Source of the DNA: Angustibacter sp. Root456
GTDB lineage: Bacteria > Actinomycetota > Actinomycetes > Actinomycetales > Angustibacteraceae
Length of the DNA: 64,000 nucleotides
Assembly: GCF_001426435.1 (NCBI RefSeq)
Contig: NZ_LMER01000019.1
Coordinates: 126,325 to 190,324, forward strand
Reading direction: 5' to 3'
In this document: piece by piece, positions 57,175 to 64,000 of the stretch
Layout: each line of letters opens with the position of its first letter
Position numbering within the stretch: position 1 is the stretch's first letter
Notes under the pieces: model-generated
The model's database searches: none
The model's input: only the letters and a program-made list of their open reading frames with translations
Told to the model about the DNA's origin: nothing
Position numbers and translations under genes: made by a program

Positions 57175-58080
57175 CTACAACGGCGTCGGGATCGGTGGAT
57201 CAGTCAGCGCGCGGACCTGCCGGACGACCACCTCCGCTGCCGGTGGCAACGGCTCGACCCACGCGAGGTCGAGCGGCACGAAGGCGGGCGGGTCCAGGGG
57301 CGCCGCACGCACCCCGAGACCTTCGGAGACGGCGAAGTCACGCGGGCCGAGGGCGAAGGCGCGCCCCTCGCGCAGCAGGTAGGAGCGCGAGCCGCCCAGT
57401 CGCGAGGTGCCGGTCAGCAGCAGGGGATCCAAGCCGCGCGAGCGGCAGATCTCGAGCAGCGCGTCGTGGTAGACGGGGCTCTGCTCGCGGGGCCACAACA
57501 GCAACGGGACGTCGGTGAGCCGGCTCAGGTCCACCGCTGCGTCGCTCGCGCCGAGCACGCTCGAGGCGGCGATCACGAACAGCTCGTCCTGCCCGATCGT
57601 GCGGACCCTGCCGTGCGCAGGGGCCGCGACGTGGTGGCCGAGGCCGAGGTCCGCCGTCCCCTGGTCCAGAGCGGCGCTCACGCGTCCGGTCTCGACCTCC
57701 ACGGCGGTGACGTCCACCGGCGGGTCGGTGCGTTCCAGGTGACTCAGCAACAGCGGCATGAGGTGGTTGACGACGCTCGGCGACGCGGCGACTCGCACCT
57801 CGCGGGTGCTGCGCCGCCGGGCGAGGCCCGCGGCGCGGTCGAGGTCGTCGAGGGCAGCGAGGACGCGCTCGGCCGCGTCCACCAGTGAGGCGCCTTCGGC
57901 CGTGAGGCTGGTCCCTCCGCTGGAGCGGTGGAACAGCTTCACCCCGAGCGTGCGCTCGAGTCGGGCGACCTCCTTGCTCACCGTCGGCTGCGACAGCCCC
58001 GTGCTCGCGGCCGCCCGCGCGAAGTGCAGCTCGCGCGCGAGCGCCCGGAACACCGCGAGCTGGCGCAGCGTGACGTCCAT
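57175..58080 (-). CDS. LysR-family transcriptional regulator
   Basis: 301 residues from ATG 58080. N-terminal winged HTH (LRQLAVFRALARELHFARAA, STGLSQPTVSKEVARLERTLG) and a LysR substrate domain (about 90-295). Divergent from psuG-psuK with a 103-bp gap holding a T-N11-A motif, so control of pseudouridine breakdown with autorepression is the natural inference. Confidence 0.93.
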   Translation of the reverse strand: MDVTLRQLAVFRALARELHFARAAASTGLSQPTVSKEVARLERTLGVKLFHRSSGGTSLTAEGASLVDAAERVLAALDDLDRAAGLARRRSTREVRVAASPSVVNHLMPLLLSHLERTDPPVDVTAVEVETGRVSAALDQGTADLGLGHHVAAPAHGRVRTIGQDELFVIAASSVLGASDAAVDLSRLTDVPLLLWPREQSPVYHDALLEICRSRGLDPLLLTGTSRLGGSRSYLLREGRAFALGPRDFAVSEGLGVRAAPLDPPAFVPLDLAWVEPLPPAAEVVVRQVRALTDPPIPTPL

Positions 58081-58110
58081 TCCAGAACGGTATCAACTCA
58101 TGCCAAGATG

Positions 58111-58143
58111 ATTCTCGACCGGAATGGTGCCGACGGCTAGCGT
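58111..58143 (+). promoter_or_regulatory. LysR-type site and -10 box of psuG
   Basis: ATTCTCGACCGGAAT (58111-58125) is a T-N11-A LysR motif with ATTC/GAAT arms, overlapping a TCGACC -35 (58115-58120); 17 bp further is TAGCGT (58138-58143). Activator contact with polymerase is plausible at this spacing. Confidence 0.5.
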
Positions 58144-58183
58144 CAGGACGACGCCTTCCCACGACCGAAGCGAGGACACCACC

Positions 58184-59107
58184 GTGCCGACCACCGCCCC
58201 GATCCACGTCAGCGACGAAGTACGCGACGCGCTGTCGTCCGGAACCCCCGTTGTGGCGCTGGAGTCCACGATCTTCACCCATGGGTTGCCCCGCCCGTCC
58301 AACATCGAGGTCGCGCTCGAGGGCGAGGAGCTGATCCGGTCGGCCGGCGCCGTCCCGGCCACCATCGGCGTCCACCGGGGCACGCCTGTCGTCGGGCTCA
58401 GCCGCGAGCAGATCCACGAGCTCGGCTACGACGACACCGCCGACAAGGCCTCGATCCGAGAGCTTCCGCTCGCCGCGATCACGCAGAAGAACGCCGGGAC
58501 GACGATCGCCGCCACTGCCTTCCTGGCCCGCAGCGCAGGCATCGACGTGTTCGCCACCGGCGGTCTCGGCGGCGTGCACCACGGCGCCGACAAGACGTTC
58601 GACGAGTCGGCCGACCTCATCGCCATGGCCCGCACGTCGATCGTGCTCATCAGCTCCGGCGCCAAGGCGATCCTCGACATCCCCGCCACCCTCGAGCGCT
58701 TCGAGACCCTGAGCGTCCCCGTCGTCGGCTACCGCACGAACCGCTACCCCGGCTTCTACGTCGTCGACTCCGGTCACGCGGTGAGCTCGCGCGTCGAGTC
58801 GCCGGACGACGTCGCCACCGTGCTGCTCGCCGCCCGCGCGCTCGGCCTCGGCAGCGGCGTGCTCGTCGCTAACCCCGTGCCGGAGGACGAGCAGCTGGAC
58901 CCGGCCGAGCTCGACGGCGTCATCGAGGCCGCCTGGGCCGCAGCCGACCGCGACGGCGTCAGCGGCCAGGCGTCGACCCCCTACCTGCTCGACTACATCC
59001 GCCGGGCCACCGACGGGCGCAGCCTCAAGGCCAACGTCGCCTTGTACCGCAACAACATCCGGCTGGCCAGCGAGGTGGCGGCCGCACTGGTCGCCCGGCG
59101 CTCGTAG
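58184..59107 (+). CDS. psuG: Pseudouridine-5'-phosphate glycosidase
   Basis: 307 residues from GTG 58184 (GAGGA 8 nt upstream). Splits pseudouridine 5'-phosphate into uracil and ribose 5-phosphate. Conserved blocks: VALESTIFTHGLPRPSN (catalytic Glu), NAGTTIAATAFLA, FATGGLGGVHHGA (Mn-binding region) and SSGAKAILDIPATLE with the Schiff-base Lys. Forms a two-gene operon with the PfkB kinase that makes its substrate (TAGTG overlap). Confidence 0.94.
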   Translation: MPTTAPIHVSDEVRDALSSGTPVVALESTIFTHGLPRPSNIEVALEGEELIRSAGAVPATIGVHRGTPVVGLSREQIHELGYDDTADKASIRELPLAAITQKNAGTTIAATAFLARSAGIDVFATGGLGGVHHGADKTFDESADLIAMARTSIVLISSGAKAILDIPATLERFETLSVPVVGYRTNRYPGFYVVDSGHAVSSRVESPDDVATVLLAARALGLGSGVLVANPVPEDEQLDPAELDGVIEAAWAAADRDGVSGQASTPYLLDYIRRATDGRSLKANVALYRNNIRLASEVAAALVARRS

Positions 59108-59991
59108 TGCTCGGGGTCATCGGCGACGTCGTGCAGGACGTCGTCGTCAGCCTGCTCGAGCCACCGCGCGAGGCCACCGACACCGCGTCCGAGATCGTGA
59201 CGACGCGCGGCGGCTCGGCGGCGAACGTGGCGGCCTTCGCGGCGCCGCGGTACCCCACGCGGTTCATCGGAGCCGTCGGCGCCGACCTCACCGGGCAGGT
59301 GCTGCTCGCCGACCTCGCGGCGCGCGGCGTCGAGCACCGCGTGCAGGTCGTCGACGGTGCGCCCACCGGCATGATCGTGATCATGCTCGACGAGCGGGGT
59401 GAGCGCACGATGTACCCCTCGCGCGGGGCGAACTGCCTCATCGGCCCCATCGACCCGTCCTGGCTCGACGACCTCGAGCTGTTGCACGTCACCGGCTACT
59501 CGTTCCAGTCCGGGACGACGGCCGGCTCGGTGCTCGAGGCGGTCGAGGCCCACCGGGCGCGCGGTGGGCTGGTGTCGCTCGACGTCTCCTCGGCCGGCCT
59601 CATCGCCCACTACGGCGTGGACGCCTTCCTCGACCTGATCGAGCGCTGCCGCCCGGACCTGCTCTCGGCCAACGAGGAGGAAGGCCGGCTGCTCGGCCTG
59701 TTCGACGACGGCGCACCCGGGCCGTCGTCCCACCGCTTCTCGGGGTGCACCGTGCTGGCCCGCCACGGCGCCCTGGCCACCCGGGTCATCCGCGCAGGCC
59801 AGCTGCTCGCGACGGTGCCGGTGCCGCCGGTCGAGGGGGTCCGCGACCTGACGGGTGCCGGCGACGCCTTCAACGCGGGCTTCCTCACGGCCTACCTGCG
59901 CGATCGCGGCGACGTGGTGGCCGCGTGCGAGGCCGGCCACGCCCTGGCGGCACGAGTCGTGTGCAGCGTGGGAGCCAACGAAGCGCCGTAG
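59107..59991 (+). CDS. psuK: PfkB-family kinase, probable pseudouridine kinase
   Basis: 294 residues from GTG 59107, sharing a base with the psuG stop. Ribokinase fold: TRGGSAANVAAFAA, and the ATP/anion-hole motif DLTGAGDAFNAGF with the catalytic Asp. Specificity for pseudouridine is inferred from the neighbour psuG. Confidence 0.88.
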   Translation: MLGVIGDVVQDVVVSLLEPPREATDTASEIVTTRGGSAANVAAFAAPRYPTRFIGAVGADLTGQVLLADLAARGVEHRVQVVDGAPTGMIVIMLDERGERTMYPSRGANCLIGPIDPSWLDDLELLHVTGYSFQSGTTAGSVLEAVEAHRARGGLVSLDVSSAGLIAHYGVDAFLDLIERCRPDLLSANEEEGRLLGLFDDGAPGPSSHRFSGCTVLARHGALATRVIRAGQLLATVPVPPVEGVRDLTGAGDAFNAGFLTAYLRDRGDVVAACEAGHALAARVVCSVGANEAP

Positions 59992-60022
59992 CGAACGCGG
60001 GCGGACCGCCCGCTGACCGCAG

Positions 60023-60028
60023 TAGCGT
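60023..60028 (+). promoter_or_regulatory. -10 box for a leaderless ABC ATPase transcript
   Basis: TAGCGT, 6 nt before ATG 60035. The same box is preserved in the remnant at 46157-46162. Confidence 0.55.
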
Positions 60029-60034
60029 CGCGGC

Positions 60035-60946
60035 ATGGACGCCGCGATCGAGATCGCCGGACTGCACAAGTCCTTCGGCCGCACCCACGCCCTCGACGGG
60101 CTCGACCTCACCGTGCGACCCGGCGAGGTGCACGGCTTCCTCGGCCCCAACGGGGCGGGCAAGTCGACGACCATCCGCATCCTGCTCGGCCTGCTGCGCA
60201 AGGACTCCGGCAGCGTGCGGCTGCTCGGCGGGAACCCCTGGCGCGACGCCGCGACGCTCCACCGCCGCCTCGCCTACGTGCCAGGCGACGTGTCGCTGTG
60301 GCCCAACCTGTCCGGGGGCGAGGCGATCGACCTCATCGGGCGGCTGCGCGGCGGGGTCGACCCCGCCCGGCGGGACGCGCTGGTCGAGCGCTTCGACCTC
60401 GACCCGCGCAAGAAGGGACGCGCCTACTCCAAGGGCAACCGGCAGAAGGTCGCGCTGGTGGCCGCGCTCGCCGCCGACGTCGAGCTGCTGGTGCTGGACG
60501 AGCCGACGTCCGGGCTGGATCCCTTGATGGAGAACACTTTTCGCGAGGTCGTGGTCGAACGCGCCAGGGAGGGACGCACCGTGCTGCTCTCGAGCCACAT
60601 CCTCTCGGAGGTCGAGGCGCTCTGCGACCGCGTGAGCATCGTCCGGCTCGGGCGCACCGTCGAGACGGGCACGCTCGCCGAGCTGCGGCACCTCACCCGG
60701 ACGTCGGTCGACGCCGAGGTCGTGCGCGCGCCGGAGGGCCTCGCCGACCTGCCCGGCGTCCACGACGTCGAGGTGACGAACCATCGCGTGCGTTGCCTGG
60801 TCGACACCGCCCGGCTCGACCCGCTGCTCGGTCGGCTCACCGCGCTGGGCGTGCGGTCGCTCACCTGCCAGCCGCCGACGCTCGAGGAGCTCTTCGTCCG
60901 CCACTATGCCGTCGACGGCGAAGCTCGTGCCGAGGAACCTCGGTGA
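60035..60946 (+). CDS. ABC transporter ATP-binding protein (exporter)
   Basis: 303 residues. Walker [10 protein letters not shown], signature YSKGNRQK (degenerate LSGGQ of drug-exporter ATPases), Walker [15 protein letters not shown]-loop LLSSHIL, then a DUF4162-like C-terminal domain. Drives the permease encoded next (GTGA overlap). Similar pairs export antibiotics or peptides; the substrate is unknown. A truncated copy of this gene lies at 46152-46252. Confidence 0.92.
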   Translation: MDAAIEIAGLHKSFGRTHALDGLDLTVRPGEVHGFLGPNGAGKSTTIRILLGLLRKDSGSVRLLGGNPWRDAATLHRRLAYVPGDVSLWPNLSGGEAIDLIGRLRGGVDPARRDALVERFDLDPRKKGRAYSKGNRQKVALVAALAADVELLVLDEPTSGLDPLMENTFREVVVERAREGRTVLLSSHILSEVEALCDRVSIVRLGRTVETGTLAELRHLTRTSVDAEVVRAPEGLADLPGVHDVEVTNHRVRCLVDTARLDPLLGRLTALGVRSLTCQPPTLEELFVRHYAVDGEARAEEPR

Positions 60947-62541
60947 GCCGCCTCGCGGGTCTGGGTGCGCTGACGCGGCTCGCCCTGCGCCGCGACCGAG
61001 TGCTGGTGCCGGTGTGGGTGGCCGTGTTCGTCGCGGTGGCCGCGAGCTCGGCGTCCGCGACCGAGGGGCTGTACCCGACGCTGGCCGACCGGGTCCGGGC
61101 CGCTCGCGCGGCGAACGCCACACCCGCGCTGGTCGCCTTCTACGGCAAGGTCTACGACGAGACCAGCCTCGGCGGGATCGGCATGCTCAAGCTCACGACG
61201 CTCGGCGCCTTGCTGGTGGCCGTGCTGATGATCGTGCTCGTGGTCCGGCACACCCGCGGCGAGGAGGAGACGGGCCGGCTGGACGTCGTCGCCGCCGGCG
61301 TCGTGTCCCGGCCCAGCCCGCTCGTGGCGGCGCTCGGGCTGGCCCTCACCGCCAGCCTGGCCTTGGGGGCTCTCAGCGCTCTGGGCGTCATGGCGGCCGG
61401 GCTGCCCGGTGAGGGCTCGCTTGCGTTCGGCCTGACGTGGGCCGTGGCCGGCATCGAGTTCGCCGCCGTCGCCGCGGTCGCGGCTCAGCTGACCGAGAGT
61501 GCCCGTGCCGCAACGGGTCTGAGCGTCGGCTTCCTCGGCGCCGCGTTCCTGCTGCGGGCGGTGGGCGACTCGGCGCGGCCGGGCACGGTCACGTGGCTGA
61601 GCTGGCTGTCTCCGGTCGGGTGGGCGCAGCAGATCCGGCCGTTCGGCGGCGACCGCTGGTGGGTCGCGTTGCTGCCGTTGGGTTTCGCGGCCGTCCTGGC
61701 CGCGCTCGCGATCCTGCTGGTGGCGCGCAGGGACGTCGGAGCCGGGCTGCTGCGTCCGCGGCTCGGCCCCGTGACGGCAGCCCCGTCGCTGCGCAGCCCG
61801 CTGGCCCTCGCGTGGCGACTCAACCGGGCGGCGCTGCTGGGCTGGCTGGTCGCCTTCGCGGTGCTTGGTGGCGTGCTCGGCAGCATCGCGTCCGACGTCG
61901 GCTCGCTGCTCGACAGCCCGCAGGCCCGCGACCTCATCGTGCGGATGGGCGGCGCCGGCTCGCTCACCGACGCGTTCCTGGCCGCCGAGCTCGGCTTCGT
62001 GGCCGTGTTCGCGTCGGCGTACGGCATCCAGACGGCGCTGCGGCTGCGGGCCGAGGAGGTCGCCCAGCGGGCCGATCCGGTGCTAGCGGCGGCCGTGACG
62101 CGGATGCGCTGGACCGCCAGCCACGCGCTCGTCGCGCTGGCCGGCTCGTCGGCCCTCGTCGTCGTCGCCGGTGCAGCGGCGGGGCTCACCCACCGGCCGG
62201 GCGGCCAGGCGGTCGGGTCCGTCGTCGGCCGCCTCGTCGCAGCGGCGCTGGTGCAGCTGCCCGCGGTGTGGGTGCTGACCGCGCTCGCGCTGGCATTCGT
62301 CGGCCTCGTTCCGCGTGCGGCTGTCGGCGGCTGGGTCGCGCTCGTGCTCTGCGTCCTGCTGGGCGAGCTCGGGGCCGCGCTGCGGCTGCCGTCGCGCCTG
62401 CTCGACCTGTCGCCGTACACGCACGTCCCGCGGCTGCCTGGCGGCGAGGTGCTCTGGACGCCGCTGGGCTGGCTGACGGCCGTCGCTATGGCGCTCACCG
62501 CGGCAGCCTTCGTCGGTATGCGGCGCCGTGACGTCGAGTAG
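60943..62541 (+). CDS. ABC transporter permease (antibiotic-exporter type)
   Basis: 532 residues from GTG 60943. About twelve hydrophobic helices in two similar halves (first half 20-260, second 285-530), each starting with a cytoplasmic L-R-R motif ([21 protein letters not shown]). Contains [18 protein letters not shown], typical of TetR-linked antibiotic-export permeases. Partner of the preceding ATPase. Confidence 0.9.
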   Translation: MSRLAGLGALTRLALRRDRVLVPVWVAVFVAVAASSASATEGLYPTLADRVRAARAANATPALVAFYGKVYDETSLGGIGMLKLTTLGALLVAVLMIVLVVRHTRGEEETGRLDVVAAGVVSRPSPLVAALGLALTASLALGALSALGVMAAGLPGEGSLAFGLTWAVAGIEFAAVAAVAAQLTESARAATGLSVGFLGAAFLLRAVGDSARPGTVTWLSWLSPVGWAQQIRPFGGDRWWVALLPLGFAAVLAALAILLVARRDVGAGLLRPRLGPVTAAPSLRSPLALAWRLNRAALLGWLVAFAVLGGVLGSIASDVGSLLDSPQARDLIVRMGGAGSLTDAFLAAELGFVAVFASAYGIQTALRLRAEEVAQRADPVLAAAVTRMRWTASHALVALAGSSALVVVAGAAAGLTHRPGGQAVGSVVGRLVAAALVQLPAVWVLTALALAFVGLVPRAAVGGWVALVLCVLLGELGAALRLPSRLLDLSPYTHVPRLPGGEVLWTPLGWLTAVAMALTAAAFVGMRRRDVE

Positions 62542-62893
62542 TCGCGCGCTGGGCCGGGTGCGCGGCACCGCGGTGGCGATGCTGCTGTACGTCATCACCT
62601 TCGGCATCTACGGGCTCTACTGGTACTTCGCCGTGCACGACGAGATGAAGCGGCACAAGGGTTCCGGGCTCGGCGGTGGCCTGGCGCTCGTGCTCGGGCT
62701 GTTCATCGGCTTCGTCATGCCGTTCCTCAGCTCGCAGGAGGTCGGCGAGCTCTACGAGCGCCGCGGATACGCGCGCCCGGTGAGCGGCGTGACCGGCCTG
62801 TGGATCTTCCTCCCGTTCGTCGGCGGCATCGTGTGGTTCGTCAAGACCAACGGCGCGCTGAACTCCTACTGGCGCAGCCAAGGCGCGGCGTAA
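62528..62893 (+). CDS. DUF4234 membrane protein
   Basis: 121 residues from GTG 62528, overlapping the permease end by 14 bp. Two to three membrane helices; the motif LLYVITFGIYGLYWYFAVHDEM is the DUF4234 signature. Function unknown. Confidence 0.82.
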   Translation: MTSSSRALGRVRGTAVAMLLYVITFGIYGLYWYFAVHDEMKRHKGSGLGGGLALVLGLFIGFVMPFLSSQEVGELYERRGYARPVSGVTGLWIFLPFVGGIVWFVKTNGALNSYWRSQGAA

Positions 62894-62930
62894 CCAATCG
62901 CGCCACGGTGGCCGATCCTCGGCGCGCAGG

Positions 62931-62936
62931 TAACGT
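62931..62936 (+). promoter_or_regulatory. -10 box for a (near-)leaderless DLH transcript
   Basis: TAACGT, 8 nt before GTG 62945. Confidence 0.5.
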
Positions 62937-62944
62937 GCCAGGAC

Positions 62945-63685
62945 GTGGACGACACGATCATCGCCGGCAGCGCCACCATCACCGGCCACCAGACGGATCC
63001 CATCGAGGCGTACGTCGCGCGGCCGCAGCGTCCCGGGCCGCGCGGGGGAGTGGTGGTCATCCACCACATGCCCGGCTACGACACGGCGACGAAGGAGATC
63101 ACCCGCCGCTTCGCCACGCTCGGGTACGACGCCGTGTGCCCGAACCTCTACTCCCGCGAGGCGCCGGGCGCCGACCCCGACGACGCCGCGGCCACGGCCC
63201 GCGCGCTCGGTGGCGTCCCTGACGACCCGCTCGTCGGCGACGTCGGTGGCGCGGCCGACTACCTGCGCTCGCTGGACTCCTCCAACGGCAAGGTCGGCGT
63301 GATCGGCTACTGCAGCGGGGGACGCCAGGCGTTCCTCGCGGGCGTCAGCCTGCCCGTCGACGCGGCGGTCGACTGCTACGGCGCGTTCGTCGTCGGGACG
63401 CCACCCGAGGGGCACCCGCTGCAGGTGCGTCCCCTCGTCGACCGCGCGCCCGACCTGCGCTGCCCGCTGCTCGGGCTCTTCGGCGCCGACGACCAGTACC
63501 CCTCGCCCGCGCAGGTCGAGGAGCTCGACGCCGCACTGCGCGACGCCGGCAAGGAGCACGAGTTCCACACCTTCGAGGGAGCAGGTCACGGCTTCTTCGC
63601 CGTCGACCGTCCCGGGTACCGGCCTGCGGCGGCGAGCGAGGGCTGGTCGCTCATCGGCGACTTCTTCGGCCGCCACCTGTCCTGA
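62945..63685 (+). CDS. Dienelactone hydrolase family protein
   Basis: 246 residues, alpha/beta hydrolase. Nucleophile Cys in IGYCSGGRQ (the DLH Gly-x-Cys-x-Gly elbow), acid Asp in LFGADDQYP, His in EGAGHGFFAVDRPGYRP. No signal peptide. Carboxymethylenebutenolidase-type fold; actual substrate unknown, as no chlorocatechol genes are near. GTG 62945 follows TAACGT by 8 nt. Confidence 0.9.
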   Translation: MDDTIIAGSATITGHQTDPIEAYVARPQRPGPRGGVVVIHHMPGYDTATKEITRRFATLGYDAVCPNLYSREAPGADPDDAAATARALGGVPDDPLVGDVGGAADYLRSLDSSNGKVGVIGYCSGGRQAFLAGVSLPVDAAVDCYGAFVVGTPPEGHPLQVRPLVDRAPDLRCPLLGLFGADDQYPSPAQVEELDAALRDAGKEHEFHTFEGAGHGFFAVDRPGYRPAAASEGWSLIGDFFGRHLS

Positions 63686-63707
63686 GAGCGTCCAGAGAGG
63701 CCCTGCC

Positions 63708-63971
63708 ATGTGCACGTACGCCACCGAGTCCATCACCGTCGAGGGCAGCGGCAAGGGCGCCGCGGGCTGGTTCCCGGTGCGCACCGCGTCGGTCTACTTC
63801 GACCACCCGGTGCACGCCCAGCACGAGCACACGCTCAACATCGACTTCCTCGCGCCCGAACGCGGGCCGGGCGCGCGAGTCGCCGTCGAGCTGACGGCCG
63901 AGTCGGCGCGGGCGCTTGCCGCCGCCATCGGCGCGGCACTCGCGAGCGTCCCGCCCGAGCTCACCGCCTGA
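63708..63971 (+). CDS. Small conserved protein (DUF6295-like)
   Basis: 87 residues from ATG 63708, 22 bp after the hydrolase stop. MCTYATESITVEGSGKGAAG, then FDHPVHAQHEHTLNIDF and a C-terminal helix (ESARALAAAIGAAL). The His-rich centre and single Cys could bind metal. I recall it as a conserved actinobacterial family of unknown function (DUF6295); the family number is from memory. Confidence 0.7.
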   Translation: MCTYATESITVEGSGKGAAGWFPVRTASVYFDHPVHAQHEHTLNIDFLAPERGPGARVAVELTAESARALAAAIGAALASVPPELTA

Positions 63972-64000
63972 CCCCTCCCGCCACTCCCTCTCCACCACTC

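Overview
The window is 64 kb of very GC-rich chromosome from a Gram-positive actinomycete. The evidence is the GC-biased third codon positions, the frequent GTG starts, the M. tuberculosis-like SerC and CitA, a DtxR/IdeR repressor with corynebacterial residue numbering, a SigK/RskA pair, a c-di-AMP riboswitch in front of an NlpC/P60 hydrolase, and TANNNT -10 boxes placed 6-8 nt before start codons (leaderless mRNAs). I cannot name the genus. No rRNA, CRISPR array, integrase or transposase was seen; one tRNA-Arg(CCT) is present.

Layout. 0-5.7 kb: serC (cut by the left edge), citA, pdxH and a large SARP/AAA regulator. 5.8-10 kb: a berberine-bridge-type oxidase, a 68-nt palindrome, and edd-eda of the Entner-Doudoroff pathway. 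10-11.6 kb: an independent minus-strand transcription unit with a 12-codon ORF and a three-way-junction RNA fold, then sigK-rskA. 11.7-19.7 kb: housekeeping and stress genes (hotdog protein, photolyase, DtxR, riboswitch-controlled NlpC hydrolase, HNH nuclease, DsbA-like protein, cold-shock protein with a long leader, CoA-binding protein, secreted protein, AhpD-like protein, tRNA-Arg).

20-43.5 kb: a catabolic island. Two crotonases run leftward. Rightward is a run of 20 genes, mostly with stop/start overlaps: a branched-chain-type ABC importer (livKGFHM), acyl-CoA dehydrogenase, metal-dependent cyclase/hydrolase, TetR, PaaK-like CoA ligase, thiolase, 3-hydroxyacyl-CoA dehydrogenase, CaiB-type CoA-transferase, dienoyl-CoA-reductase-like SDR, two-subunit CoA-transferase, fused acyl-CoA dehydrogenase, crotonase, three hotdog/MaoC proteins, TesB thioesterase and a progesterone-5beta-reductase-like enone reductase. 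Together they can import, CoA-activate and beta-oxidise an unidentified cyclic, aromatic or isoprenoid acid; no oxygenase is present.

43.6-46 kb: a SigE-type ECF sigma factor with its membrane partner, and an AMIN-like/GerMN lipoprotein-type protein. 46.1-57 kb: a second-messenger island. A c-di-GMP-I (GEMM) riboswitch heads receiver, histidine kinase, receiver-degenerate HD, subtilase with a tryptophan-rich repeat tail, and membrane histidine kinase; facing it are a GAF-GGDEF protein and a PAS-PAS-GGDEF-EAL protein that would make or break c-di-GMP. 57-64 kb: LysR divergent from psuG-psuK, an ABC exporter, DUF4234, dienelactone hydrolase and a small conserved protein. A 100-bp decayed, internally deleted copy of the ABC ATPase gene lies 14 kb away at 46.15 kb, and a 38-nt hairpin repeat occurs twice (11.7 and 45.1 kb).
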